Both the position numbers and the translations under genes were made by a program. 64,000 nt of DNA from an uncultured Caulobacterales bacterium (GTDB taxonomy: Bacteria > Pseudomonadota > Alphaproteobacteria > Caulobacterales > Maricaulaceae). How positions within the stretch are numbered: the first letter of the stretch is position 1; every line of letters begins with the position of its first letter. Under the pieces are notes generated by a model, which did not search any database, was not told the DNA's origin, and was given only the letters and a program-made list of their open reading frames with translations. Of the stretch, positions 9,358 to 18,445 are shown piece after piece. The stretch is from contig CALLIK010000007.1 of assembly GCA_938009235.1 (NCBI GenBank), positions 310,001 to 374,000 on the forward strand, written 5' to 3'.

Positions 9358-10410
9358 ATGAAAATTACTGGATCACGCCAAGACCGTTTTCTCGGCTCAC
9401 CGCCAGAGGAAATTATCGGCGTCCTTTTATTTGGGCCTGATCGTGGACGCGTCAAATCTCGTGGTGCGGCACTCGCACACGTCTTTGTACCAGATGTTGA
9501 TCCGACCTTTGGCTCGACGTTAATTACTGCGGATGATTTGTCGTCGGACCCTGCAAAACTCGCCGATGAAATGAGCGCGATGAGTTTGTTGGGCGGCGGG
9601 CGTTTGGTGCGCTTGCGCCTGGACCATGAACGCCAAGCGTCTGCAATTTCAAAACTCATCAAAGGGTTTGATACGGACCCGACCCGCGCCGAAGCGAAAC
9701 TCATCATCGAAGCCGGTGATATGACGACCCGCTCTGCTATTCGTAAAGCCGTCGAAGCGTCGAAACATTTCGCCGCCATTGCCTGCTATGCGGCCAATGC
9801 CAATGATTTGCGCGAGCAAATGCGCGACGGACTTGGGGCGCATAATATCAAAATCACGCCTGACGCCGTTGAAAATTGGCTACCCCTGATCGAAGGCGAC
9901 CACGCTTTGGCCGCAGGCGAAATTGAAAAAATGGCTTTGTTCAAAGGCTATGGCTCCGTTGAGGGCGCGACCGTGACACTCGAAGATATTCAGGCCATCG
10001 CTGCGGGCGGGCAATCGGCCTCTATTGATACCATCGTGACCGAAAGTTTGACGGGGCAAATCGATGCGATGGATGCCAGTTATCGTCGCGCCGTTGCAGG
10101 CAAGGTTAGTCCCATCGGAATCCTGTTCGGATTGCAACGTCAACTCATGCGCCTGACCGAAGCCTCCATCGCGATGGATTCAGGTCAGCCCAAAGGCCAA
10201 GCCATGAAGGGTCTGCGCCCCCCCGTTTTCATGATGCAAGAACGTGTATTCTCTCAGCAGCTCGACATTTGGGGATTACGTATGTTGCAGCGATCTTTAC
10301 TGGAATGCCAAAATGCAGAACGTGCCTCTAAAACGGCAGGCGCGCCGATTGATTCCATCGTCTCTCGCCTGTTGTTGGCATTGGCGGGTTACGCGGCAAA
10401 ACGGAGATAG
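9358..10410 (+). CDS. holA: DNA polymerase III delta subunit
   Basis: A 350-residue protein with the HolA pattern: the LLFGPDRGRVKSRG stretch at about 20-37 in place of a full Walker A motif, then a collar domain with RQLMRLTEA near residue 265. The delta subunit opens the beta sliding clamp within the clamp loader. It follows lptE after 66 bases and precedes mscS by three bases, so the leuS-lptE-holA-mscS run is probably one transcript. Confidence 0.93.
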   Translation: MKITGSRQDRFLGSPPEEIIGVLLFGPDRGRVKSRGAALAHVFVPDVDPTFGSTLITADDLSSDPAKLADEMSAMSLLGGGRLVRLRLDHERQASAISKLIKGFDTDPTRAEAKLIIEAGDMTTRSAIRKAVEASKHFAAIACYAANANDLREQMRDGLGAHNIKITPDAVENWLPLIEGDHALAAGEIEKMALFKGYGSVEGATVTLEDIQAIAAGGQSASIDTIVTESLTGQIDAMDASYRRAVAGKVSPIGILFGLQRQLMRLTEASIAMDSGQPKGQAMKGLRPPVFMMQERVFSQQLDIWGLRMLQRSLLECQNAERASKTAGAPIDSIVSRLLLALAGYAAKRR

Positions 10411-10413
10411 ATC

Positions 10414-11247
10414 ATGGACACATTCATTGAACAATGGACCCATGTAAGAGAACAATTCCCAGTGCTAATCAGCTTAGCTGGAAATATTGTAGCCGCTATT
10501 TTGATTTTTATCATCGGCATGACTGTCGGTGGATGGGTTCGATCTCGCGTTAGAAACTCGCGTTTGGGCGGCAAGCATTTAGACGCCACATTGAAGCCCG
10601 TTCTCGCCTCTGTCGTTTTCTACATTATCGCCGCGATGACGCTTTATGCGGTATTGATTAAAGTTGGCGTGCCGCCTTCATCACTCATTGCTATATTTGG
10701 CGCAGCAGGTCTAGCGATTGGCCTTGCGCTTAAAGATACACTTTCAAATATCGCGTCTGGTATGATGCTCTTATTCCTGCGCCCGATTGCGGTAGGCGAG
10801 TTTGCAGATCTTGGCTCTACGTCAGGAACCGTCACCGAGGTCGGTTTGTTTGCAACGACGTTAAAAACGTCAGAGGGTATCTTTCAATATGTGCCCAACT
10901 CTCAAGTTTGGAATCAACGCATCCAAAATTTTGGACGCCACGAGATGCGCCAACTCCGTTTTGATATTGGCGTGAGTTACGACTCAGACCTTCGCCACGT
11001 AAAGGCCGTCTTGATTGAATCACTCTCGACTGCGGAAGACCGTATTATTAATGATGAGGTCAGCGAGCCAGAAGCTTTTGTTATGCTGTTCGCCGATAGT
11101 TCTGTGAACTTTAATTGCCGCGTTTGGATACCATCAGATAATTGGCTTCACCGCACATCTGAAATCCGCATTCAAGCATTTGAAGCCCTCGGCAAAGCCA
11201 ATATAGAAATTCCGTTCCCGCAACATGTTGTCACGATGAAGTCCTAA
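10414..11247 (+). CDS. mscS: MscS-type mechanosensitive channel
   Basis: A 277-residue inner-membrane channel of the small-conductance MscS family, which releases solutes on hypo-osmotic shock. Three N-terminal helices end in the pore-lining TM3 (FGAAGLAIGLALKDTLSNIA), followed by the beta domain (LRPIAVGEFADLGSTSGTV) and a C-terminal alpha/beta cage. Its length matches the 280-residue E. coli MscS. It starts three bases after holA and ends convergent to the CorA-family gene. Confidence 0.93.
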   Translation: MDTFIEQWTHVREQFPVLISLAGNIVAAILIFIIGMTVGGWVRSRVRNSRLGGKHLDATLKPVLASVVFYIIAAMTLYAVLIKVGVPPSSLIAIFGAAGLAIGLALKDTLSNIASGMMLLFLRPIAVGEFADLGSTSGTVTEVGLFATTLKTSEGIFQYVPNSQVWNQRIQNFGRHEMRQLRFDIGVSYDSDLRHVKAVLIESLSTAEDRIINDEVSEPEAFVMLFADSSVNFNCRVWIPSDNWLHRTSEIRIQAFEALGKANIEIPFPQHVVTMKS

Positions 11248-11259
11248 ACTTAGCTTAGG

Positions 11260-12231
11260 CTAAAACCACTTTAACTTTCGGAAAATCACGACTTGCGCCG
11301 CCACAACGGCAATCAGGAAAACGCAAAAGACTGAGAACGCAATCGGACTATCTACGCCCGGAATACCGCCAATGTTGATACCCAACAGCCCTGTCAAAAA
11401 CCCTAGCGGTAGGAAGATCGCAGCAATCACCGACAGAATATATGTGTTCTTACCCATGCGGTCAGCAATGACGTTGGCGAGTTCATCTTTGACGATTTGC
11501 GCGCGTTCGCGGATCGCGTCTAATTCTTCGATGTAGCGAACACTATTATTGTAGCTCTCATAGAGATCGCGTTTTTTATCTGTCGGGAACCAATCAAGCT
11601 CCGCCATACGCAACTGCGAGATGGCTTCTCTTTGCGGGGCCATATGACGTCTGAATTTGATCGCTTTACGGCGAATGTTGACTGTGTCCTGACGCAGCGC
11701 CGCGTCGGCTTTGGTCAACAACATTTCCTCTGTGTCATCAGTTAGGTCATCCAAATCAGACAGCGCAGGTTCGAAATTCAAAACTAAGCGTGAGATCAAC
11801 TTGGACAAAAAGTCCGCAGACGTTTTCGGCCCGCGGCCCTTTTCATATAGAGTTTTGATTTCAGACACCGCTCTGATGTCTCGCATCTGAAGGCTGATGA
11901 TGCGGGACTCGTCTATGAATAAACGGATTGAAACCATGTCTTCAGTCTCTGCGCCTGGGTTTAAATTTACGCTGCGCAATATCACAATCACGCCGTCCCC
12001 AATTTGCACCATGCGCGGCCGTGTTTCGTCTGCCGTTAGAGCCGTGACAACGAAACTATCTAGATAATCGAGTTCTTTGGCGAGCCACGTTCGGGTATCT
12101 GCGTGATCTGCGTCTAAATGTACCCACGCCAAATTGTCATCGCGCAAGGCTTTACCTACGGCGTCCACGGATAAAGCCGTAGCCGATCCGTCGCCTTTAA
12201 TATCATATGCAAAGTGAATATGGTTCGTCAT
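11260..12231 (-). CDS. CorA/ZntB-family divalent cation transporter
   Basis: A 323-residue protein with a large soluble N-terminal domain, a long helical stalk (about 150-260) and two C-terminal membrane helices joined by the family loop GIN (LLGINIGGIPG). CorA forms a pentameric Mg2+ channel, while ZntB proteins move Zn2+. The GIN in place of GMN and the basic end (FRKLKWF) favour the ZntB-like branch. The ATG at 12231 was chosen over one 45 bases upstream because MTNHIHFAY begins the conserved domain. It is convergent with mscS, 12 bases apart. Confidence 0.85.
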   Translation of the reverse strand: MTNHIHFAYDIKGDGSATALSVDAVGKALRDDNLAWVHLDADHADTRTWLAKELDYLDSFVVTALTADETRPRMVQIGDGVIVILRSVNLNPGAETEDMVSIRLFIDESRIISLQMRDIRAVSEIKTLYEKGRGPKTSADFLSKLISRLVLNFEPALSDLDDLTDDTEEMLLTKADAALRQDTVNIRRKAIKFRRHMAPQREAISQLRMAELDWFPTDKKRDLYESYNNSVRYIEELDAIRERAQIVKDELANVIADRMGKNTYILSVIAAIFLPLGFLTGLLGINIGGIPGVDSPIAFSVFCVFLIAVVAAQVVIFRKLKWF

Positions 12232-12386
12232 GTCACTGCTTTGCTGATTACTGTGAGCATTACAATAGGCAGACAATTCCGACCTGAACGCCCACCTGCT
12301 CCGCGATTAAGCCTAGGTTCAAGCGAGTTTACCTAATGTGACCTTAAATGATTAGCCGTTTTGGCGACTAATGTTGGAGATTGATT

Positions 12387-12905
12387 ATGAAATTACGTTT
12401 GACACTCGCGACGACCCTTGGCGCACTTATGTTTTCAAACAGTGCTTTTGCGTTGAGTTGTGCGCAGCCAGATATGTCTAAAACCCTCGAAACAGCCAAA
12501 GCGAGCGAAGACGTCTATCATATTCTCGTGGGTAAATTTGTCTCCGAAAGCGTGCCTGTTCATACACAATCAACGCTCGTCGATAATGGTGATGGCACAT
12601 CGACGATCAATCGCCCTCCGCTACGCCAAGCGCCAATCACAACTCGGTCTTGGTTCGAAGGCTCATCGATTTCACCCAATCGCCACAGTGATGTTGCGCT
12701 AACCCGTTTTCCTGTTGATATTGAAACGAGTTGCATTGGCGGCCGTTGGTGCACATCAGTCCCATCTGCGAACCGCGACATGATCGCCTTCATTCAAGCG
12801 CGCGACGGCCAACCGCCTGTCCTAAAAATTAAGCCCTGCTCTGCATTGGTCTTTAGCTCGAACATTGCCGAACATGTCGAAACAATACGGCAAGGTTTGA
12901 GGTAG
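12387..12905 (+). CDS. secreted cysteine-containing protein, unknown function
   Basis: A 172-residue exported protein. The ATG at 12387, six bases after GGAGA, gives a clean signal peptide ending SAFA before LSCAQPD. The mature part has four cysteines (CAQP, CIGGRWC and KPC) and alternating beta-strand-like segments such as YHILVGKFVSE and DMIAFIQARDG. Cys-rich beta proteins of this shape resemble the netrin/TIMP OB fold, but that is only an impression. It lies alone between the divergent CorA-family gene and an AT-rich orphan gene. Confidence 0.7.
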   Translation: MKLRLTLATTLGALMFSNSAFALSCAQPDMSKTLETAKASEDVYHILVGKFVSESVPVHTQSTLVDNGDGTSTINRPPLRQAPITTRSWFEGSSISPNRHSDVALTRFPVDIETSCIGGRWCTSVPSANRDMIAFIQARDGQPPVLKIKPCSALVFSSNIAEHVETIRQGLR

Positions 12906-12990
12906 GGCTGTTGGGAACCAACTCGTTATTAATTTTATCAATTGTATTCTTGAATGGATTATAAAGTGACAAGCAGTTATACATTATATC

Positions 12991-13743
12991 ATGTACAGTT
13001 TTAACGCTATTATAGAGGTTAAAAAATCCCATCAAGAAAAGAATACTAGCCCTCTATTAAGGGATTATATTTTCTCATTAATAGATAAAACTAATGAAGA
13101 ATTTTTTGGTAACAGATCAAGTTTTAAATGTGCACAAACCGCTTTAGCGACAGCTTACCTTCTCCATAAGTTCAACATAAAACCCATTTATATTTTAGGG
13201 GCTATATGTGTTCCAAAAATAGCTGAAGATCATACAAGGTCAAATTGGCATGGGTTTTGGGGAGCGGATCACCATTATTGGATAATGACAGAATTTGGAG
13301 AGATTGTAGATCTATCTGTAGCCTACATACATGGACACCCTAAAGAACAAGATACCATATTTCAGATGCCCCCAATTTGGATAAATACCAAAAATGGCAT
13401 GCCTAATTGCTTTAAGTACCTTCCTGATCAGTGGTTCAATATTGATTTTTCTAACGGAAAACCAAATACTTCTTTCGAAGTAGATAATGACGAAACAACA
13501 GATTTATCCCCAAAGGAGGAGCTCAGCCAATATTGGAAAGCCCTGGATAAAAATCTAGAACTTCCTAAAATTAAACTCCGCAATCGATTTTCCTGTCGTA
13601 TCGAAAGCGGTATTACTGAAGAAAGTTTGAAAACTTTCCCATCAGTATATTTGAACTCTATTCCAGCATTTTTAAATTTACAGTTAGAACTGCCAAGTTG
13701 GGTTAGAAACAGAGAATCCGAACTTATGGCCTCTTACACTTAA
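12991..13743 (+). CDS. AT-rich orphan protein with a Cys-His-Asp pattern
   Basis: A 250-residue cytoplasmic protein of unrecognised family. Its base composition differs sharply from its neighbours: the 60-base block at 13021-13080 has only 17 G or C. No clear ribosome site precedes the ATG. Possible catalytic residues in papain/transglutaminase order are Cys47 (FKCAQTALATA), His94-His95 (GADHHYWIMT) and Asp107 (IVDLSVAY). In that superfamily the Cys sits at a helix start and His and Asp lie on following strands, as here. Low GC and isolation between conserved genes suggest horizontal transfer. Function and substrate are unknown. Confidence 0.65.
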   Translation: MYSFNAIIEVKKSHQEKNTSPLLRDYIFSLIDKTNEEFFGNRSSFKCAQTALATAYLLHKFNIKPIYILGAICVPKIAEDHTRSNWHGFWGADHHYWIMTEFGEIVDLSVAYIHGHPKEQDTIFQMPPIWINTKNGMPNCFKYLPDQWFNIDFSNGKPNTSFEVDNDETTDLSPKEELSQYWKALDKNLELPKIKLRNRFSCRIESGITEESLKTFPSVYLNSIPAFLNLQLELPSWVRNRESELMASYT

Positions 13744-13798
13744 TTTTAGTCTCAAGGTTTATTGAATCTGTCATAATTCAGATACCTCACATAACAAT

Positions 13799-14821
13799 CT
13801 ACCCCTTCAAACGCTTCACAACCTCTTCGAGCTGATCGCCTGTTTTATACTTAATCCGCAACTCTCCGCCTGGACCTTTATGTTGTAGGTCGACCTTTAG
13901 GCCGAGATAGTCTGAGAGCTCTTGCTCTAGGGCTTTGATATTTGGATCGTCTTGGCGCGGAACGGTCAGGTTCGAAATAATCGGGCCGCTCTCTTTATAG
14001 CGTTTCACATATTGCTCGGTTGCGCGAACGGACAGGCCTTCGCGAATAATCATATCCGCAATTTCCGTAGGGTCGGGCATATTGACGATGGCTTTAGCAT
14101 GACCCGGCGTGATGCGGCCGAGTTGCAACCACCGCACAACTTGTAACGGCATATCAAGCAGGCGTAGCAAGTTCGCAATATGGCTGCGGGATTTCCCAAT
14201 CGCCTCTGAGACTTCAACTTGGGTACGGCCAAAATCATCCATCAGCGCGCGATAGGCGCGGGCTTCTTCAATCGGGTTGAGGTCTGCGCGTTGCACATTC
14301 TCGACGACGCCAATTTCGAGGACTTCTTGATCCGTAAGGTCACGGATCAAAACAGGCATGGCATCGAGGCCCGCCTTTAGGGAGGCTTGCCAACGGCGCT
14401 CGCCCGCCACGATTTGGAAGTCAGCTTTCGTGCCAGAGGAGCGTTTGCTGCTGGGAATTGGGCGGACCAAGATCGGCTGTAAAACACCAGAGCGTTTGAT
14501 CGACTCCGTTAGCTCGGCCATGTCCGTTTCATTGAACATTTTACGCGGCTGATCGGGGTTACGGTCCAAACGCGAAATGGAGATGAATTGCACATTGCGC
14601 GAACTGGCGTCTGGCGTTTCCGTTACAGGCGTGACCGTAGCCTTTGAAGTCGGGGCGGCCGCAGGTTTTCCACTAAATGTCTTATTCGCGGCGATGGGGT
14701 CTGTCGCCTCCGCAGATGGGATCGACACATCCGCCATCAAAGCCGACAAGCCGCGACCTAAACCGCGTGCGCTTGCCTTCTTTGGCGCTTTTTTCTTAGG
14801 GGGGATATTCGTCTCCGCCAT
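13799..14821 (-). CDS. parB: chromosome partitioning protein ParB
   Basis: A 340-residue DNA-binding CTPase that loads at parS, spreads, and guides origin segregation with ParA. An Ala/Lys-rich N-terminus ends in GRGLSALMADV, the ParA-contact region. The ParB/Srx domain follows with ISRLDRNPDQPRKMF and GERRWQASLKAG (CTP-binding box). The HTH reads TQVEVSEAIGKSRSHIANLLRL, in parts, about residues 195-220, and a C-terminal dimer domain ends the protein. It lies 17 bases after parA. Two parS palindromes occur within 5 kb (16274 and 18404). Confidence 0.97.
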   Translation of the reverse strand: MAETNIPPKKKAPKKASARGLGRGLSALMADVSIPSAEATDPIAANKTFSGKPAAAPTSKATVTPVTETPDASSRNVQFISISRLDRNPDQPRKMFNETDMAELTESIKRSGVLQPILVRPIPSSKRSSGTKADFQIVAGERRWQASLKAGLDAMPVLIRDLTDQEVLEIGVVENVQRADLNPIEEARAYRALMDDFGRTQVEVSEAIGKSRSHIANLLRLLDMPLQVVRWLQLGRITPGHAKAIVNMPDPTEIADMIIREGLSVRATEQYVKRYKESGPIISNLTVPRQDDPNIKALEQELSDYLGLKVDLQHKGPGGELRIKYKTGDQLEEVVKRLKG

Positions 14822-14838
14822 GATGCTAACCTACTGTT

Positions 14839-15618
14839 TTAATTACGGTTTCTATGTTTTTTGATCAATTCGTCGGCCAAGTCGAAATAGGCCTTCGCCC
14901 CTACGGATTTAGGGGCATAGGTCGTCACAGGTTGACCAAAACTTGGGGCCTCTGCAATGCGAACATTGCGCGGAATGATCGTTTGAAAGACGGCCCGGCC
15001 TAAATGCTTGCGGACGTCTTCGGCAACTTGCGCGGATAGACGATTACGGCGATCATACATCGTTAGCATCACGCCATCGATAGCCAACGCCGGATTGATT
15101 GAGGTCTTCGCCATTTCAACCGTTTGTAAAAGTTGGCTCAACCCTTCGAGCGCAAAGAACTCACACTGCAACGGCACGATCACAGAGCGCGCCGCAGACA
15201 AAGCATTGATCGTCAGCAAGTTCAGAGACGGCGGGCAGTCAATCAGGACATAATCAAAACTGGTTTGCGCGGCCTCTATGCCATTGCGCAAGAGACGTGT
15301 GCGCCCCTCTGCGTTGCCAATTTCCATTTCCGCCGCAGAGAGATCAACATGACTGGGCAGAACAAAGAGGTTTTCAACTTCGGTGGGGTAAATCGCATCG
15401 TCAATCGGAAGGTGTTCGGTCAGGACATTATATATAGTGTGTTCGCGTTCGGCCCGCGAAATACCCAATCCCGTCGACGCATTGCCCTGTGGGTCCATAT
15501 CAATCAGCAAGACGCGAAGGTTTTTAGCCGCAAGCGCCGCCGCGAGATTGATGGAGGTCGTCGTTTTACCGACGCCGCCCTTTTGGTTCACAATGGCAAT
15601 AATACGATCAGGGTTCAT
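14839..15618 (-). CDS. parA: chromosome partitioning ATPase ParA
   Basis: A 259-residue Walker-type ATPase with the deviant Walker A NQKGGVGKTTTSINLA at about 11-26, Walker A' DMDPQGNASTGLG at about 41 and Walker B VLIDCPPSLNLL at about 124. It forms ATP-dependent dimers on the nucleoid and moves ParB-parS complexes after replication. It is followed by parB in the usual order; rsmG lies 85 bases upstream. The length is typical for chromosomal ParA. Confidence 0.97.
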   Translation of the reverse strand: MNPDRIIAIVNQKGGVGKTTTSINLAAALAAKNLRVLLIDMDPQGNASTGLGISRAEREHTIYNVLTEHLPIDDAIYPTEVENLFVLPSHVDLSAAEMEIGNAEGRTRLLRNGIEAAQTSFDYVLIDCPPSLNLLTINALSAARSVIVPLQCEFFALEGLSQLLQTVEMAKTSINPALAIDGVMLTMYDRRNRLSAQVAEDVRKHLGRAVFQTIIPRNVRIAEAPSFGQPVTTYAPKSVGAKAYFDLADELIKKHRNRN

Positions 15619-15703
15619 TCAAGTCTCATTTCGTCTTTTGGTCAGTCTTTTGAATCATAGGGCCGTTTCCAGACCTATATTTTTAGTCGCTCTCTTAAGC
15701 GGT

Positions 15704-16408
15704 TTATTTTGCGTGCAACTCTGTAATCCGAAGAATAGAGGCCGCAGGATCTGTGGCGCTCTTGAACGCGTCCACTTCAAAGTTCCAGTGCTCTCGCGCT
15801 GATTCGACTTCGTTATCCGCAGTTTCCCCTTTGGGCAGGATCAAAACAGCGCCCTCTTTTAGGTGCGGCGCGGCATAGGCAAAGAGCTTTGGCAGCGGCG
15901 CAAAAGCGCGGGCCGTCAGAACATCAGCCTTGAGCGGTGCTAAATTTTCAACGCGGTCCGTGTGAACGGTCACGGGAAGCTTCAACTCGCGCGTCACAGT
16001 TTTGAGGAAACTCGTCTTTTTGCCGACAGACTCCACAAGATGCACCTCACATGATCCCCGCTGTTTCGCATATATACCTAGCGACAATCCTGGGAAGCCT
16101 CCCCCAGACCCCAAATCGACTAAACGGTCCCATTTTTCAGGGAGATACTGGTTTAACTGAAAGGAATCAAAGGCATGACGATGCCAGAAGGCGTCGATTT
16201 CCTTTGACGCAATGAGGTTGATACTCTTGTTCCACTTCCTCAGCAGGGTTTCCCACCCCACAAAGTCAGATAATGTTCCACGTGGAACATTTGAATGATC
16301 CGCGAAATCTTCGGCGGTCCAGATTGGGCCACCCTCAGATTTGCCATCGGGCTTTGAAGCCATTGCGGCTTTTGATTTAGTTTTACGGCTCTTCATATTG
16401 GGTCTCAT
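15704..16408 (-). CDS. rsmG: 16S rRNA (guanine-N7) methyltransferase RsmG
   Basis: A 234-residue SAM-dependent methyltransferase that makes m7G527 in 16S rRNA. The SAM motif LVDLGSGGGFPGLSLG is seen at about 92-107. The N-terminus has a Lys-rich extension of about 30 residues before the conserved start. Its ATG shares one base with the mnmG stop (TAATG), so the two are coupled. Residues NVPRGT (about 40-45) are encoded by a perfect parS palindrome. Confidence 0.95.
   Translation of the reverse strand: MRPNMKSRKTKSKAAMASKPDGKSEGGPIWTAEDFADHSNVPRGTLSDFVGWETLLRKWNKSINLIASKEIDAFWHRHAFDSFQLNQYLPEKWDRLVDLGSGGGFPGLSLGIYAKQRGSCEVHLVESVGKKTSFLKTVTRELKLPVTVHTDRVENLAPLKADVLTARAFAPLPKLFAYAAPHLKEGAVLILPKGETADNEVESAREHWNFEVDAFKSATDPAASILRITELHAK
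16274..16289. promoter_or_regulatory. parS centromere site (inside rsmG)
   Basis: TGTTCCACGTGGAACA is a perfect 16-base palindrome matching the widely conserved parS consensus recognised by ParB; the palindrome extends to AAT...ATT on both sides (16272-16291). An identical copy lies at 18404. It is 1.4 kb upstream of parB and about 13 kb from the proposed origin, the normal distance range. Confidence 0.93.
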
Positions 16409-18285
16409 TACGCGGCGCGTTGCGCTTTTTTGATATGAGCCAGAACCGCCATCAAAGCGCCCGGCGTGACGCCTTCAATACGAGAGGCTTGTCCGAGCGT
16501 GGCAGGACGCGCATCCAGTAACTTTTGACGGACCTCATTCGACAGTCCGCCGATCTTCGTATAATCAAGACGGTCTGGAATGCGCAGGCCTTCATCGCGC
16601 TGAAAGGCTGCAATGTCTCTGGCTTGGCGTTCGAGATAGCCCGCATAAGTCGCGTCCGTTGTCAGATATTCGACAGTCTCAGCATCTAGGTCTAAAAGTT
16701 CAGGCCAGACATGTGCGAGATCAGGGATTCTAATATTCGGATAAGCCAACAAATCCATCACAGAGCGGCGAACACCGTCTTGATTGATCTTAATCCCCGC
16801 CTTCTGCAACACGGAGGGTGTATCACGCAGCTCGTTCGCGCGAGACTTAGCTGTGTCGAATTTCGCAATTTTTTCAACGGTATAGGTCGTTCGGTCCTCG
16901 CCCACGAGGCCAATTTCTGTGCCCATCGTGGTCAGGCGTAAATCTGCATTATCCGCACGAAGTAGCAGGCGATATTCTGCGCGAGAGGTGAACATGCGAT
17001 AAGGTTCTGTGACGCCCTTTGTGATAAGGTCGTCAATCATCACGCCGATATAGGCTTGGCTGCGGTCTAGAATAAAGGCGTCACGGCCTTGTGCAGACAG
17101 CGCCGCATTCGCGCCCGCCATCAGGCCTTGCGCGGCGGCTTCTTCGTACCCCGTGGTTCCGTTGATTTGTCCCGCAAGGAAGAGGCCGGCTTGGACTTTG
17201 ACTTCGAGCGTTGCGCGCAATTCTCGCGGATCGACATAGTCATACTCAATCGCATAGGCGTAGCGTTGGACTTCGACCTGCTCCAAACCGCGAATCGACC
17301 TCAGGAATAAGTCCTGCACATCATAAGGCAAAGACGTGGATATCCCGTTTGGATAGACTGTATTTCCATCTGGATTCCCAGGTAGGCCTTCAGGTTCAAG
17401 GAAAATTTGATGCCTGTTACGGTCAGCAAAGCGGACGACTTTATCCTCAATAGACGGGCAATAGCGCGGGCCCTTGCCCGAAATGCCGCCCGTATAAAGC
17501 GCAGATTTTTCTATGTTATCTGCGATGATGCGGTGCGTGTCCTCATTTGTATGCGTAATCGCGCAGGTGATCTGCGGGACTGTGATTTCGCGGTTCATAA
17601 ATGAAAACGGCACAGGCACATCATCTGCGGCCTGTTGGTCCAAAAGACTCCAGTCAATCGAGTCCTTCGCCAAACGCGCGGGTGTGCCCGTTTTCAAGCG
17701 GCCCATTTTGAGACCCATACCATAGAGGCGGTTTGAAAGACCTAGCGCAGGTGCCTCGCCCCAACGTCCTGCGGGCGTACGCGTTTCGCCGACATGGATC
17801 ATCCCTTTCAGGAATGTACCTGTCGTTAGAACAACTTGATGAGTCTTATACTCTTCGCCGCCCTCAGTTCGAACACCCACAACTCGGTCGCCCTCAACAA
17901 TGATATCATCAACAGCACCCGCAAGGATCGTCAGGTTTTTTTGCCTCTTGAGTGCAGCTTGCATTTCAGTGCGGTAAAGCCAGCGATCAGATTGTGTTCT
18001 TGGGCCCCGTACAGCTGGTCCCTTCGAGCGATTCAACAGCCGAAACTGTATGCCCGACGCATCAGCAACACGGCCCATCACGCCGTCGAGCGCATCGACC
18101 TCACGGACTAAATGACCTTTGCCTAATCCACCAATCGCTGGATTGCAGGACATTTCACCGATAGTCTCAACCTTATGCGTCAGAAGCAAAGTCGAGACGC
18201 CAAGTCGTGCAGATGCCGCAGCGGCTTCACAGCCTGCGTGACCACCGCCGATAACGATGACATCGTATGTTTGGGTTGAACTCAT
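16408..18285 (-). CDS. mnmG: tRNA uridine-5-carboxymethylaminomethyl modification enzyme MnmG (GidA)
   Basis: A 625-residue FAD protein that works with MnmE to modify the wobble uridine (position 34) of several tRNAs. The N-terminal dinucleotide-binding motif [18 protein letters not shown] starts at about residue 10; the second conserved block reads [20 protein letters not shown]. The C-terminal helical domain contacts MnmE. Its length is normal. It is coupled to rsmG by a one-base overlap and separated from mnmE by 160 bases that hold a parS site. Confidence 0.97.
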   Translation of the reverse strand: MSSTQTYDVIVIGGGHAGCEAAAASARLGVSTLLLTHKVETIGEMSCNPAIGGLGKGHLVREVDALDGVMGRVADASGIQFRLLNRSKGPAVRGPRTQSDRWLYRTEMQAALKRQKNLTILAGAVDDIIVEGDRVVGVRTEGGEEYKTHQVVLTTGTFLKGMIHVGETRTPAGRWGEAPALGLSNRLYGMGLKMGRLKTGTPARLAKDSIDWSLLDQQAADDVPVPFSFMNREITVPQITCAITHTNEDTHRIIADNIEKSALYTGGISGKGPRYCPSIEDKVVRFADRNRHQIFLEPEGLPGNPDGNTVYPNGISTSLPYDVQDLFLRSIRGLEQVEVQRYAYAIEYDYVDPRELRATLEVKVQAGLFLAGQINGTTGYEEAAAQGLMAGANAALSAQGRDAFILDRSQAYIGVMIDDLITKGVTEPYRMFTSRAEYRLLLRADNADLRLTTMGTEIGLVGEDRTTYTVEKIAKFDTAKSRANELRDTPSVLQKAGIKINQDGVRRSVMDLLAYPNIRIPDLAHVWPELLDLDAETVEYLTTDATYAGYLERQARDIAAFQRDEGLRIPDRLDYTKIGGLSNEVRQKLLDARPATLGQASRIEGVTPGALMAVLAHIKKAQRAA

Positions 18286-18403
18286 GGCGGCGATATAGGG
18301 GTATGGGTTAGAACTGTCGAGTCGCTGTTTAGCCCCGTTGGTTAAATTTCATGGGCGAGTTTTATAATTTACGCCCCAAACGCACGCCGCTACCCGCTTA
18401 AAA

Positions 18404-18419
18404 TGTTCCACGTGGAACA
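18404..18419. promoter_or_regulatory. parS centromere site (mnmE-mnmG intergenic)
   Basis: A second TGTTCCACGTGGAACA palindrome identical to the one at 16274, again flanked by AAT and ATT. It lies in the 160-base gap between mnmE and mnmG, 2.1 kb from the first. Paired parS sites favour ParB nucleation and spreading across the rsmG-mnmG segment. Confidence 0.93.
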
Positions 18420-18445
18420 TTATGCTCTAAAGCGCGGATCTTTCT

